Source: Panacagrimonas sp. (GTDB taxonomy: Bacteria; Pseudomonadota; Gammaproteobacteria; Nevskiales; Nevskiaceae). Taken from it: DNA of 64,000 nt. Position 1 is the stretch's first letter; every line of letters begins with the position of its first letter. A program made the translations under genes and the position numbers. Under the pieces are notes generated by a model, which ran no database searches, was not told the origin of the DNA, and worked only from the letters and a program-made list of their open reading frames with translations. The stretch is taken from the NCBI RefSeq assembly GCF_020697055.1, contig NZ_JAJFBP010000017.1, positions 1 through 64,000 of the forward strand, written 5' to 3'. This document shows positions 28,094-37,534 of this stretch, piece after piece.

Positions 28094-28998
28094 TGAAGAT
28101 CGCGATCCTGTCCCGCAACAAGAAGCTGTACTCGACCCGGCGCCTGGTCGAAGCCGCGCAGGGGCGCGGTCACGAGGTGAAGGTCATCGACGTGCTGCGC
28201 TGCTACATGAACATCGCGCCGCACCATCCCGAGATCCACTACCGCGGCGAGAGGCTCGAAGGTTTCGACGCGATCATTCCGCGCATCGGCGCCAGCGTGA
28301 CGTTCTACGGCAGCGCGGTCGTGCGCCAGTTCGAGATGCAGGGCGTCTACTCGCTGAACGAATCGGTGGCCATCACGCGCTCGCGCGACAAGTTGCGCGC
28401 GCACCAGCTGCTGGCGCGCAAGGGCATCGGCATGCCGGTGACCGGGTTCGCGCACGCACCGGACGACACCGCCGACCTCGTCGGTCTCGTCGGCGGCGCG
28501 CCGGTGGTGCTGAAGCTCACCGAGGGCACACAGGGCCGCGGCATCGTGCTGTGCGAGACCGACAAGGCGGCCGAGTCGGTGATCGATGCGTTCCGCGATC
28601 TCGACGCGTATTTCCTGGTGCAGGAGTTCGTCGAGGAGGCCAAGGGTTCCGACATCCGGTGCTTCGTTATCGGCGGCCGCGTGGTCGCCGCGATGATGCG
28701 CCAGGCCAAGGCCGGCGAATTCCGCTCCAACCTGCATCGAGGCGGCTCCGCGATGAAGGTCAGGATCACGCCGGAAGAGCGCTCCACCGCCGTGCGCGCC
28801 GCGAAGATCATGGGGCTGAACGTTGCTGGCGTGGACATCCTGCGCTCCAACCACGGACCGGTGGTGATGGAGGTGAACTCCTCGCCGGGCCTCGAAGGCA
28901 TCGAAACCGTCAGCGGCGTGGACATCGCGTCGCGGATCCTCGAGTTCGTCGAAAAGAATGCCCGTCCGGGGAACACCAAGACCAAGGGCCAGGGATGA
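28093..28998 (+). CDS. rimK: RimK-type ATP-grasp ligase
   Basis: A 301-residue ATP-grasp enzyme. The N-terminal [20 protein letters not shown] is the RimK signature. The ATP-grasp part has [27 protein letters not shown] and the magnesium-binding [12 protein letters not shown]. RimK adds glutamates to the C-terminus of ribosomal protein S6 and makes polyglutamate in E. coli. The length matches E. coli RimK (300). It is translationally coupled to the RimB-like gene. Confidence 0.95.
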   Translation: MKIAILSRNKKLYSTRRLVEAAQGRGHEVKVIDVLRCYMNIAPHHPEIHYRGERLEGFDAIIPRIGASVTFYGSAVVRQFEMQGVYSLNESVAITRSRDKLRAHQLLARKGIGMPVTGFAHAPDDTADLVGLVGGAPVVLKLTEGTQGRGIVLCETDKAAESVIDAFRDLDAYFLVQEFVEEAKGSDIRCFVIGGRVVAAMMRQAKAGEFRSNLHRGGSAMKVRITPEERSTAVRAAKIMGLNVAGVDILRSNHGPVVMEVNSSPGLEGIETVSGVDIASRILEFVEKNARPGNTKTKGQG

Positions 28999-29032
28999 GC
29001 ACGTCCGCGGCCGTGAAGCGGATCTAGCGGTG

Positions 29033-30670
29033 ATGGCGGGGCGAAACACGGCGTGGAACGTCGCCATCGCGGGTGTGGCGTTCGCTGTCTACCTGCTGAC
29101 GCTCACCCACAATTTCACCGATGGCGAAGATGCGCTGCGCTACGTGCGCGACATCACCACGGGCCAGAACCTGTGGGTGTTCGGCAATCACCTGCTCTTC
29201 AACATCGTCGGCGTGAGCTGGTACGGGCTGTGGACCGCGCTCGGCCATGCGGACGACGCCCTGATCCCGATGCAGGTGCTGAGCGCCGCCTGCGCCGGTA
29301 TCAGCGTGGGTCTGATGGCCTGGATCGGTGCGCTGCTGCGACTGCCGCGTGCGCTGGCGCTGTCGGCCACGCTGGGTGCGGCGGTGAGCAGCTCGTTCTG
29401 GGCCTACGCGGTGCTGCCCGACACCTACCTGCTGCCGATGCCGTTCGTGCTGTTCGGCTTCGGCTGTCTTCTGCGCGCGCTCGCCGCATCGGGCGAGTCG
29501 CCGACGGCGTGGGTGATCGGCGCAACACTGAGCTGGTCGCTCGCGACACTGCTGCACCAGCAGAACGTGCTGTTCTTCGGCCCCGGCGCGCTGATGCTGA
29601 TCATGGGCAGCGGGGATCGGCGGGCGGGATTCGGCCGCGCCGCGCTGCTGCTGGGCGTCGGCGGCGCGCTGACCCTGGGCTGCTACATCCTGGTGGCCGT
29701 GTACGGACTCGGGCTGCGCACGATCCCGGCGTTCATCGGCTGGACGCTGGGCTACGCCAAGGACGGTCCGTGGACGCCGTGGTCGTGGGTGAGCCTTCCC
29801 AAGGGTGTGATCGGTCTGGTCCGCGCGATCTTTGCGGTCAATCTTGCCCTCGGCGTCGACTCGATCGCGCAGCTCGCCCAGCGCGCGCTGCCGAACATGA
29901 TCCTGGTCGAAGAGCGCTACTTCACCGCGTTCCTGCGTCCCGCCGTGCTGTACGCCTCGCTCGCGATGCTGGTGGCCAGCGCCGTGGTCGTGGTGGCGCT
30001 GCTCGGCGTGCTGCTGCGACGCGTGTTCGTCGCCCGCGGGGCGGAAGTCGCATCGCACGGCGCCATGTGGCTCGGCTGGATGATCGCGTCGCAGGCGATC
30101 GCGGTGGTCGCCTGGGAGCCGATCAATCCGGAGTTCTGGATCGCGGTACTGCCCTGGTCGTGGTTGCTGGTCGCGCTGGCGATCGATCGCCACGGTGATC
30201 GGCTCGCGCGCAACCTCTGGTTCGCGTTCATCGTGTTGTTGGGCATGACCAACGCGGTGGGATACGTGATTCCCCAGACCGATCCCGAGAGCGACTACTG
30301 GCATGGCGTCAACGCGCTGCCACTGAGCCTGCTCAGGCAGGGCGATCAGATCGTCTCGATGGGCGGCTACGTGTCGGACGGTTATCTTGCGCTGCAGACG
30401 CGCCGGGAAATCATCAATGGCGCCTACGGCATCGCGGAGGTCCGCAAGATGATCGAGGACACGCCGTCCGACACCCGGTTGCTGGTCTCGTCGTGGTGGA
30501 TCGATCCGCCGGCGTTCCTGGTCGGCAACACGCAGCTCGAATTGTGGGATCGCGACCAGGCGCTGCGGCTGCTGGACTGCTATCGCCCCAACCTGACGGA
30601 GCTGGGACGTGCCGGCGACCAGACGGTATGGGAGCTGCGCCGCCCGCTGCCGACCTGCCCCGCGTCGTAG
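29033..30670 (+). CDS. Polytopic membrane protein, glycosyltransferase-C-like
   Basis: A 545-residue protein with about ten transmembrane helices in the first 420 residues and a soluble C-terminal part of about 110. Near the N-terminus, on the outer side of helix 1, is HNFTDGEDALRY, an acidic loop position like that of GT-C glycosyltransferases that use lipid-linked sugars. No family is firmly recognised. It starts 34 bp after rimK (ATG 29033, or GTG 29030) and ends 7 bp before the AstE-like gene, so it belongs to the same operon, but a link to S6 modification is not obvious. Confidence 0.72.
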   Translation: MAGRNTAWNVAIAGVAFAVYLLTLTHNFTDGEDALRYVRDITTGQNLWVFGNHLLFNIVGVSWYGLWTALGHADDALIPMQVLSAACAGISVGLMAWIGALLRLPRALALSATLGAAVSSSFWAYAVLPDTYLLPMPFVLFGFGCLLRALAASGESPTAWVIGATLSWSLATLLHQQNVLFFGPGALMLIMGSGDRRAGFGRAALLLGVGGALTLGCYILVAVYGLGLRTIPAFIGWTLGYAKDGPWTPWSWVSLPKGVIGLVRAIFAVNLALGVDSIAQLAQRALPNMILVEERYFTAFLRPAVLYASLAMLVASAVVVVALLGVLLRRVFVARGAEVASHGAMWLGWMIASQAIAVVAWEPINPEFWIAVLPWSWLLVALAIDRHGDRLARNLWFAFIVLLGMTNAVGYVIPQTDPESDYWHGVNALPLSLLRQGDQIVSMGGYVSDGYLALQTRREIINGAYGIAEVRKMIEDTPSDTRLLVSSWWIDPPAFLVGNTQLELWDRDQALRLLDCYRPNLTELGRAGDQTVWELRRPLPTCPAS

Positions 30671-30677
30671 GCCGGCC

Positions 30678-31712
30678 ATGGACAGCCTCCGAATTTCCGA
30701 TGTGGTGGTCGCCGCGGGCGAACGCCGCCTGGTCAACATCCCCGTCGCCAAGCTGACCACCAGCCAGCCGGTGCTGCTGCCGGTGATCGTGCACCGCGGC
30801 ACGCGGGCCGGGCCGACGATGTTCCTGAGCGCCGCGCTGCACGGCGACGAGATCATCGGCGTCGAGATCATCCGCCGCGTGCTCAAGATTCCGGAGCTCT
30901 CCGAACTCAAGGGCACGCTGCTGGCGGTGCCGATCGTCAACACGCTCGCGTTCATCCACCAGTCGCGCTACCTGCCCGACCGGCGCGATCTCAATCGCAG
31001 CTTCCCAGGCAGTTCCGGCGGCTCGCTGGCGGCGCGACTGGCCTGGCTGTTCCTGCGCGAAGTGGTGGGCCGCTGCGATTTCGGCATCGACCTGCACACC
31101 GGCGCGGTGCACCGGCCCAACCTGCCGCAGATCCGCACCGATCTGCGCAACGAGACCAACGTGCGCCTGGCCAAGGCCTTCGGCGCGCCGCTGTTCCTGG
31201 ATTCGCTGCCCACCGACGGAACGCTGCGCCAGTACACGACCAAGAAGAACATCCCGGTGATCCTGTACGAATCGGGCGAGGCGCTGCGCTTCGACGAGAC
31301 CGCCATCCGCGTGGGCGTGCAGGGCGTGCAGAACGTGATGTGGGAGATGGGCCTGCTCGATCGGCCGCCGTTCTCGCCGCTGCGCGCGGCCGAGCCGGTG
31401 CTGGCGCATTCGAGCCGCTGGATCCGCGCCGCCTCGAGCGGAATCCTGCGCACCGGCATCGCGCTGGGCGATCACGTCCGCAGAGGCCAGGTGCTGGGCA
31501 TCATCGGCGACCCGTTCGGCGAGTCCGAGCAGGCCGTGGTGTCGCCCACCGAAGGCGTGGTGATCGGCCGGCTCAACCTGCCGCTGGTGCACGAGGGCGA
31601 CGCGTTGTTCCACGTCGGCACGTTCGAGGTGCCCGAGGACGCCAAGCAGGCGGTCGATCAGCTGTCCGCCGAGATGCGGACGCGCACCGGCGAAGAGCCG
31701 CCGATCGTCTAG
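30678..31712 (+). CDS. Succinylglutamate desuccinylase/aspartoacylase-family deacylase
   Basis: A 344-residue zinc carboxypeptidase-like deacylase. Zinc ligands are in SAALHGDEIIG (His, Glu) and GIDLHTG (His); RDLNRSFPG binds the substrate carboxylate, and LYESGE supplies the catalytic Glu. The C-terminal 100 residues form a small beta domain as in AstE/AspA proteins. Members of this subgroup often sit beside rimK, which suggests it trims or deacylates a glutamate-containing product (inference). Its stop shares CTAG (31709-31712) with the stop of the convergent AraC gene. Confidence 0.88.
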   Translation: MDSLRISDVVVAAGERRLVNIPVAKLTTSQPVLLPVIVHRGTRAGPTMFLSAALHGDEIIGVEIIRRVLKIPELSELKGTLLAVPIVNTLAFIHQSRYLPDRRDLNRSFPGSSGGSLAARLAWLFLREVVGRCDFGIDLHTGAVHRPNLPQIRTDLRNETNVRLAKAFGAPLFLDSLPTDGTLRQYTTKKNIPVILYESGEALRFDETAIRVGVQGVQNVMWEMGLLDRPPFSPLRAAEPVLAHSSRWIRAASSGILRTGIALGDHVRRGQVLGIIGDPFGESEQAVVSPTEGVVIGRLNLPLVHEGDALFHVGTFEVPEDAKQAVDQLSAEMRTRTGEEPPIV

Positions 31713-32761
31713 AGCCGCCCGGCCGTGACCGCGTTGACGTCGGCCACGACGCGTCGGCGATACGCGCCGGGGGATTCCCCGTTCCAGCGTCGGAACGCGT
31801 GCTGAAACGGACTCTGCTCCGAGTAGCCGAGCAGGAACGCCACTTCGGCGAGCGAGACGCGCGGATCGCGCAGATGCCGCTCCGCGTGACTGCGACGCAC
31901 GTCGTCGAGCACTTCGCGAAAGGATAACGAGGCCTGATCGAGCCGACGCTGCAGCGTGCGCGGCGCCAGCCTCAGATCCTGCGCCGCGTGCGCCAGCGTG
32001 CAGCGGCCGCTGGCGAGCTTGAGCGACAGCACCGTCTTGAGCTCGCGCACGAAATCCGGTTCGTCGCGCGCGCGCTGCCCGAGCATCGATTCGGCCTGTT
32101 CCTGCAGCACGCGATGCGTATGCAGGTCGGAGTGCGCGATGCGCAGATCCAGGTAATCGGTCGGCATCACCAGTCGCGTTGCCGGCTGATCGAAGCGCAC
32201 ATTGCCGCCGAAGATCCGCGCGTACTCCGTGACGTCGCGCGGTCGCGGGAACTCGAAGCAGGCGTCCGCGCGCAGGTCGGGCCGGTCGGTGAGCAGGCGC
32301 GCGAAGCAGATCCATCCGGACAGCGAGAGCTGCGACATCGTCGGCGAGGCCTTGGCGCTCGCCGGCAGCCAGTGCACCGCGGCGTGTTTCTTTCCGACGA
32401 CCAGCTTCGAATCGTTGATGTCGTCGGTGAGGCGCTCGTAGCGGCCCATCATCGCGATCACGTCGTGCAGCGTTCCGCAGGCCATCGCGAGGTAGCCGAG
32501 CATGCCGTAGTGGCGCGGCTTGTAGGACTCGCCGACCTTCAGCGGCAGATGCGCGTCGCCCGTCGCGACGATCGCCGCGTCGAACATCGCCTGCCAGCGA
32601 CGCAGTGGAATGGGTGTGCGGGCGTCGTCCGATTCGATCGCCTTCAGCAGATCGGCGTCGACCAACCGCGCCGGATCGACGCCGCGGCCGCGCAGGTAGT
32701 CGACCAGCGCGCGCGCATGGGCCGCGATGATCTTTCCGCCTTCCGGTTCCGCCTGGGTCAT
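31709..32761 (-). CDS. AraC-family regulator with arabinose-binding-type N-domain
   Basis: A 350-residue regulator. The N-terminal 200 residues match the PF12625-type effector domain seen in OruR/ArgR-like AraC proteins. The C-terminal 90 hold two helix-turn-helix motifs (CTLAHAAQDLRLAPRTLQRRL and VSLAEVAFLLGYSEQSPFQ). The ATG at 32761 is chosen over an upstream ATG at 32860. It is divergent from the ceramidase-like gene with 101 bp between the starts, so it is the likely activator of that operon. No palindrome stands out in the gap. Confidence 0.9.
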   Translation of the reverse strand: MTQAEPEGGKIIAAHARALVDYLRGRGVDPARLVDADLLKAIESDDARTPIPLRRWQAMFDAAIVATGDAHLPLKVGESYKPRHYGMLGYLAMACGTLHDVIAMMGRYERLTDDINDSKLVVGKKHAAVHWLPASAKASPTMSQLSLSGWICFARLLTDRPDLRADACFEFPRPRDVTEYARIFGGNVRFDQPATRLVMPTDYLDLRIAHSDLHTHRVLQEQAESMLGQRARDEPDFVRELKTVLSLKLASGRCTLAHAAQDLRLAPRTLQRRLDQASLSFREVLDDVRRSHAERHLRDPRVSLAEVAFLLGYSEQSPFQHAFRRWNGESPGAYRRRVVADVNAVTAGRL

Positions 32762-32862
32762 GCCGCCTCCGTGGCGCGATTTCTCAATGACCGGGCGCCA
32801 TTCGTCAAGACCAGAATCCGGGCGATCGCCATGCTTGGCGCCGCACGATGAGGAGCACACCG

Positions 32863-34587
32863 ATGTACCGGGCGGGATGGAGTCGACGGGAGATCGCGGT
32901 CCAGGCGCGGGGCCACGCCATGCACGGCTACGGCAACTGGCGTCAGCGCGCGCGCTCGCAGCGCTCGCCGCTGTTTGCGCGCGCGTTGTTCCTGCAGGAC
33001 GAGCAGGGCAAGACCGTGGATTTCTGCTGCCTGGACCTGGGATACGTCACGCACGCGATGCGGGCCGGTGTGTGCGCGCGATTGCAATCGACGCTCGGCG
33101 AGGCGTTCGACGCGGCCGCGCTCGTGCTGACGTGCACGCACACGCACTCGGGTCCCGGCGGGTGCACGCACGACGTGCTCTACAACGTCGTCACGCCCGG
33201 CTTCGTGCCGGCGCATCTGGAGGCGGTGATCGCCACCACCGTCGAGGCGATCCTCGCGGCCCGCGCCCACGCCGCGCCGACGTCCCTTTCACTGTCGCGC
33301 GGCGATTTCGACGCGAACGTGCCGGTCGCATGGAACCGCTCGTTGCGCGCCTACAACCGCAACCCCGACGTGCGCCCTCGCGGCGACACCGAGGCCCACC
33401 TGGCGCTGGACCGCTCCATGCAGGTGCTCGGCCTGCGCCGCGAAGGCCGGCTGCACGCGGTCGTGTCGCTGTTCGGCGTGCACGCCACCTGCGTCGGGAG
33501 CTCGCAGAACCGGTACGACGGCGACAACAAGGGCTACGCCGCGACGCAGGCCGAAGACGCGCTGCGCCGCTCCGGCGTCGAAGACGCGGTGGCGATCTTC
33601 GCGCAGGCCACCGCGGGCGACGTGTCGCCGCACTTCCACGGCCCCGGCCAGGAGCGGATCCGGCGTCGGATCCGCGGCGAGGCGGAGTACGCCTACGCGG
33701 AGCAGAACGGTCGTCACCAAAGCCGTCGCGCGATGTCGCTGACGGCCGCGCCCGGTGTGGAAACCGCGATCAGCGGCGGGATCGACGCGATCTTGAGCTA
33801 CGTCGACTTCACGTCGATCCATGCCGATCCGCGCTACGCCGGCGGACAAGCGCAGGCCTGGACCAGCCAGCCGTGCCACGGCGCGGCGTTCTTCGGCGGC
33901 ACGCCGGTGGACGGCCGCACCGCCTCGAACGCGGTCGTGGCCGCCGCGGGCAGCGCCGCGCAGGCGCTGAAGGCCTGGCGGCTGAGCGCGGCCAACCCCA
34001 TCTCGCCCGAGCAGCGCGAATCGTATCGGCGCCTGTATGCCGCGCAGGGCGCCAAGGCGATCCTGCTGGAGACCGGCGGCAAGCGGATCCTCGGCCGGCC
34101 GCTGGAGCAGCTCGTGCTGCCCGACTTCCTCGATCCCAACCTCAAGGAGCTCAAGCGTCTCGCGCGCCTGGGCGCCGTGCGGGAAAGCGATCTGGTGCCC
34201 ACGGTGCTGCCGCTGCAGATCGTGACGATCGGTCCGCTGGCGCTGGTCTGCTGTCCGGGTGAATTCACGACGATGGCGGGCGCGCGCGTCGTGCAGGCGG
34301 TGCGGTCGGTGCTGGGCGAGCGCGCCGGCGAAGTGCTGATCTGCACCTACTGCAACGACTACATGGGCTACGTCACGACGCGCGAGGAGTACGAGGAACA
34401 GGCGTACGAAGGCGGACACACGATCTTCGGACAGTGGACGCTCGCGGCGTTTCAGACCCGGTTTGCGCAGCTCGCCGCCGAGATGCTGAAACCGGTGGAC
34501 GCGCGCCGCCACGATCGGCGCACGCAGCCGCGCGCGGCGGTGGCCGCCGAACTGGCGCTTCGAACCGATCTGCCGGTGCCGGGATGA
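32863..34587 (+). CDS. Neutral ceramidase-like hydrolase, no signal peptide
   Basis: A 574-residue protein of the neutral/alkaline ceramidase family. It keeps the catalytic features of the Pseudomonas enzyme: zinc-binding THTHSGPGG and FGVHAT, nucleophile Ser255 in AGDVSP, PGEFT (Glu ligand) and YMGYVTTREEY (Tyr ligand). It would hydrolyse an N-acyl amide. Unlike secreted ceramidases it has no signal peptide and stops before the usual C-terminal Ig-like domain. The ATG at 32863 has AGGAG at 32851-32855; the ATG at 32848 is too close to serve. Its stop overlaps the next start (ATGA). Confidence 0.9.
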   Translation: MYRAGWSRREIAVQARGHAMHGYGNWRQRARSQRSPLFARALFLQDEQGKTVDFCCLDLGYVTHAMRAGVCARLQSTLGEAFDAAALVLTCTHTHSGPGGCTHDVLYNVVTPGFVPAHLEAVIATTVEAILAARAHAAPTSLSLSRGDFDANVPVAWNRSLRAYNRNPDVRPRGDTEAHLALDRSMQVLGLRREGRLHAVVSLFGVHATCVGSSQNRYDGDNKGYAATQAEDALRRSGVEDAVAIFAQATAGDVSPHFHGPGQERIRRRIRGEAEYAYAEQNGRHQSRRAMSLTAAPGVETAISGGIDAILSYVDFTSIHADPRYAGGQAQAWTSQPCHGAAFFGGTPVDGRTASNAVVAAAGSAAQALKAWRLSAANPISPEQRESYRRLYAAQGAKAILLETGGKRILGRPLEQLVLPDFLDPNLKELKRLARLGAVRESDLVPTVLPLQIVTIGPLALVCCPGEFTTMAGARVVQAVRSVLGERAGEVLICTYCNDYMGYVTTREEYEEQAYEGGHTIFGQWTLAAFQTRFAQLAAEMLKPVDARRHDRRTQPRAAVAAELALRTDLPVPG

Positions 34588-35999
34588 ACAACATGACCGG
34601 ACGTGATGCTGGGCCCGACGTCCGACGACGGCGGCTGCTCAAGGCCGGGCTCGCGCTCGCGGGCGGCGCAGCGGTGGGCCCCGGCCTGTCGGGCTGCGGC
34701 AAGGCGTCGAAGAACCCCGTTCCCGGCGACGCCGCGTGGCGCAACTGGTCGGGGTCGCAGGTCTCCGCGCCCAGGGCCTGGCTCAACCCCCGCGACGAAG
34801 CCGAACTGGCCGCCCAGATGCGAGCGGCGAGCGGCACGCTGCGGGTGACCGGCGCGAGCCATTCGTTCAGCGCGCTGTGCAACACCGACGACACGCTGTT
34901 CTCGCTGGACCACCTCAGCGGCGTGGTCAGCCACGACGTGCAGACGCTGCAGGCGACGGTCTGGGCCGGCACGCGGCTGCGTGACCTGGGCGGGCCGCTG
35001 TGGGATCGGGGCCAGGCGCTGTCCAACCAGGGCGACGTCGATCCGCAGTCGGTGGGCGGCGCATGCGGCACCAGCACGCACGGCACCGGCATCACGCTCG
35101 GCTCGTTCTCGTCGATGGTGCGCGGTGTGCGCCTGGTCACCCCGCAGGGCGAGATCGTCGAGGCCGACGCCGAGCACGACGCCGAGGTCTTCCAGGCCGC
35201 CGCGACCTCGCTCGGCGCGCTGGGCATCGCCAGCCAGATCCGCCTGCAGAACCGTGCGCCGTACAAGCTGCACGAGCGCGAATTCCTCGAAGACCTGCCG
35301 TCGGTGCTCTCGAAGCTCGACGCCTACGTGCGCGACAACCGTCACTTCGAGTTCTGGGCGTTCTTCGAAACCGACCGCGCGATCGTCAAGCTGCTCAACG
35401 AGACCGCCGCCGAGGACACGCCGCCGCCGTCGCTGGAACTGCCGGTGGACCACGTGCTCGACCTCGCCTCCGAGATCGCCCACAACGTCGGCGGCATGGA
35501 CGGCGCGATGCAGAAGCTGCTCACCGTGCTGCATACCGACAGCGAGCGCGTGGGCCGCGCGCACGCGATCTTCCCGACGCCGCGCAATTCACGCTTCAAC
35601 GAGATGGAATACGAGCTCCCCGCGGCCAAGGGTCCGGAATGCCTGATGGAGATCCTGGAAACGGTGCGCAAGTCGGGCATCCGCACGCTGTTCCCGGTGG
35701 AGTACCGCACCGTGGCCGCGGACACGTGCTGGCTGTCCCCGTTCTACGATCGCGACACGGCGTCGATCTCGGTGCACCAGTACCACAAGGTCGACTACCG
35801 CGAACTGTTCGACCTCGTCGAGCCGATCTTCTGGAAATACGAAGGCCGACCGCACTGGGGCAAGCTGCACCGGCTCGAGGCCCGGCAGTTGGCTCCGCTC
35901 TATCCGCGCTGGGACGATTTCCGGCGCGTGCGTGAGCGCCTCGACCCCGCAGGCCGGATGCTCAGCGCGCACCTGCGCAGGCTGCTGGTGACCGCGTGA
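34584..35999 (+). CDS. Exported FAD-linked oxidase, D-arabinono-1,4-lactone oxidase family
   Basis: A 471-residue flavoprotein. The leader RRRRLLKAG (14-22) is twin-arginine-like and ends in a lipobox-like LSGC (Cys38), so it is probably a Tat-exported lipoprotein or periplasmic enzyme. The FAD_binding_4 domain (about 60-230) shows TGASHSFSAL and VGGACGTSTHGTG; the C-terminal ALO domain ends with GRPHWGKLH. Family members oxidise sugar lactones or alditols at a C-OH with oxygen or a dehydrogenase acceptor. It overlaps both neighbours by 4 bp, so all three genes are translated together. Confidence 0.9.
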   Translation: MNNMTGRDAGPDVRRRRLLKAGLALAGGAAVGPGLSGCGKASKNPVPGDAAWRNWSGSQVSAPRAWLNPRDEAELAAQMRAASGTLRVTGASHSFSALCNTDDTLFSLDHLSGVVSHDVQTLQATVWAGTRLRDLGGPLWDRGQALSNQGDVDPQSVGGACGTSTHGTGITLGSFSSMVRGVRLVTPQGEIVEADAEHDAEVFQAAATSLGALGIASQIRLQNRAPYKLHEREFLEDLPSVLSKLDAYVRDNRHFEFWAFFETDRAIVKLLNETAAEDTPPPSLELPVDHVLDLASEIAHNVGGMDGAMQKLLTVLHTDSERVGRAHAIFPTPRNSRFNEMEYELPAAKGPECLMEILETVRKSGIRTLFPVEYRTVAADTCWLSPFYDRDTASISVHQYHKVDYRELFDLVEPIFWKYEGRPHWGKLHRLEARQLAPLYPRWDDFRRVRERLDPAGRMLSAHLRRLLVTA

Positions 36000-37279
36000 A
36001 GCGGCGGCGCCTGCTGCTCGGTGGCCTGGGATTGGGCGCGGCCGTCCTTGGAGCCGGCGCGCTGCTGCGTCCGGACGACGAGGGCGCGCCGCACGATGCG
36101 TATTTCGCCGCGCTGAACCAGGAGCTCAAGGAGAACGGTCCGATGCGGCCCTGCCTGCTGATCGACCTCGACCGGCTGGATCACAACATCGATCAGGTGG
36201 TGGCCTCGGTGGCCCGTCATCGCGGGCGGCGCTACCGCATCGTCGAGAAGTCGCTGCCGTCGCCCGGGCTGATCGACTACGTGATGCGGCGCTCCGGCAG
36301 CCGCCGGCTGATGTCGTTTCATCAACCGTTTCTCAACCACGACGCGGCCCGGTTCCCCGACGCCGACATCCTGCTCGGCAAGCCGCTGCCCGTGCGCTCG
36401 GTGGAGCGGTTCTACCGCGAGCTCAAAGGCGGCTTCGATCCGTCGCGACAGCTGCAATGGCTGGTCGATACGCCCGAGCGGGTGGCCCAGTACCTCGAGC
36501 TCGCGCGCGGCCTGGAAACGCGGTTGCGGCTCAACATCGAGATCGACGTGGGCCTGCATCGGGGCGGCGTGACGGATCCGGCGATGCTCTCGATGATGCT
36601 CGGCACGATCGCCGCGCATCCCGACCAGCTGGGCTTCGCCGGATTCATGGGGTACGACCCCCATGTTGGCATGGGCGTGCCGCGGATCCTGGGCACGCCA
36701 CAGGAGCTGCTCGCCAAGGCCATGGGCCTCTATCAGGGGTACGTCGACCAGCTGCGGGGCGAGCATGCCGATCTCTGGCATGAGGACCTCACGCTCAACA
36801 CCGCCGGCAGCCCGACCTACCGCCTTCACGAGGCCGAAACGCTGTCCAACGACATCTCGGTCGGAACCGGGCTGCTCAAGCCGGGCCACTACGACCTGCC
36901 CTCGCTGGCCGAGCACCACCCCGCCGCCTGGATCGCGACGCCCGTGCTGAAGTCCACCGGATCCGTTCGCATTCCGGCGCTCGACGAGCGCTCGCGCGTC
37001 TTGTCCTGGTGGGACGTGAACCAGCGCCAGACGTTCTTCATCTACGGCGGGAACTGGATGGCGGACTACGCCTCGCCCCGTGGACTGCACGCGAATGCGA
37101 TCTACGGCCGCAGCTCCAACCAGGAGATCGTCAACGGTCCGGCTTCGATGGGCCTGGCAGTCGACGACCTCGTCTTCCTGCGCCCGCACCAGAGCGAAGG
37201 CGTGCTGCTGCATTTCGGCGATCTGCTCGCCGTGCGCGGTGGCCGCATCCAGGAGCAGTGGCCGGTGTTCGCCGGGTAG
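35996..37279 (+). CDS. Exported PLP-dependent aldolase/racemase-like protein (DSD1-type)
   Basis: A 427-residue protein with an alanine racemase-type barrel. The PLP Lys is Lys85 in VEKSLPSPG; IEIDVGLHRGG and GFMGYDPHVG lie along the barrel. The C-terminal domain has LRPHQSEGV in place of the metal-binding NHxCxT of D-threonine aldolases, so the metal site is altered. A short twin-arginine-like leader (RRRLLLGG, 3-10) and hydrophobic stretch suggest export, unusual for a PLP enzyme. Start GTG at 35996, overlapping the FAD oxidase stop. It probably acts on a beta-hydroxy amine or D-amino acid. Confidence 0.83.
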   Translation: MKRRRLLLGGLGLGAAVLGAGALLRPDDEGAPHDAYFAALNQELKENGPMRPCLLIDLDRLDHNIDQVVASVARHRGRRYRIVEKSLPSPGLIDYVMRRSGSRRLMSFHQPFLNHDAARFPDADILLGKPLPVRSVERFYRELKGGFDPSRQLQWLVDTPERVAQYLELARGLETRLRLNIEIDVGLHRGGVTDPAMLSMMLGTIAAHPDQLGFAGFMGYDPHVGMGVPRILGTPQELLAKAMGLYQGYVDQLRGEHADLWHEDLTLNTAGSPTYRLHEAETLSNDISVGTGLLKPGHYDLPSLAEHHPAAWIATPVLKSTGSVRIPALDERSRVLSWWDVNQRQTFFIYGGNWMADYASPRGLHANAIYGRSSNQEIVNGPASMGLAVDDLVFLRPHQSEGVLLHFGDLLAVRGGRIQEQWPVFAG

Positions 37280-37431
37280 ATCGCGCTCGTCGCTTTGGTG
37301 CCGATGTTCGCGCCGGGGCAGGATCGGGTCGTGCGGCGGCGTTTGGCGAGCGCAGGCGACAGCGCGATGCAATGCGGATCGTCCCTATAACAGGAGGGAT
37401 GTTCGTCGTCCCTGCGCGCAATCTTCTCCGT

Positions 37432-37477
37432 TACAATCCCTAGCGGTACGCCCGATGGTCTCTCCGGGGAGAGAGCC
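37432..37477 (+). promoter_or_regulatory. Possible nuo promoter -10 and leader hairpin
   Basis: TACAAT at 37432-37437 is a good -10 hexamer but no clear -35 lies 16-18 bp upstream. It is followed by a hairpin at 37457-37477 (GGTCTCTC with GAGAGAGCC, one bulge). This is the only promoter-like sequence in the 255-bp gap before nuoA. Confidence 0.35.
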
Positions 37478-37534
37478 GGGCCCCTCCGAAGCGATCCAAA
37501 GACGGACCAACAGAGCATGACGGGAGCGGCATCC

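Noticed and set aside
28995-29027. Ten-codon frame between rimK and the membrane protein
   Set aside because: Too short to support; may be chance.
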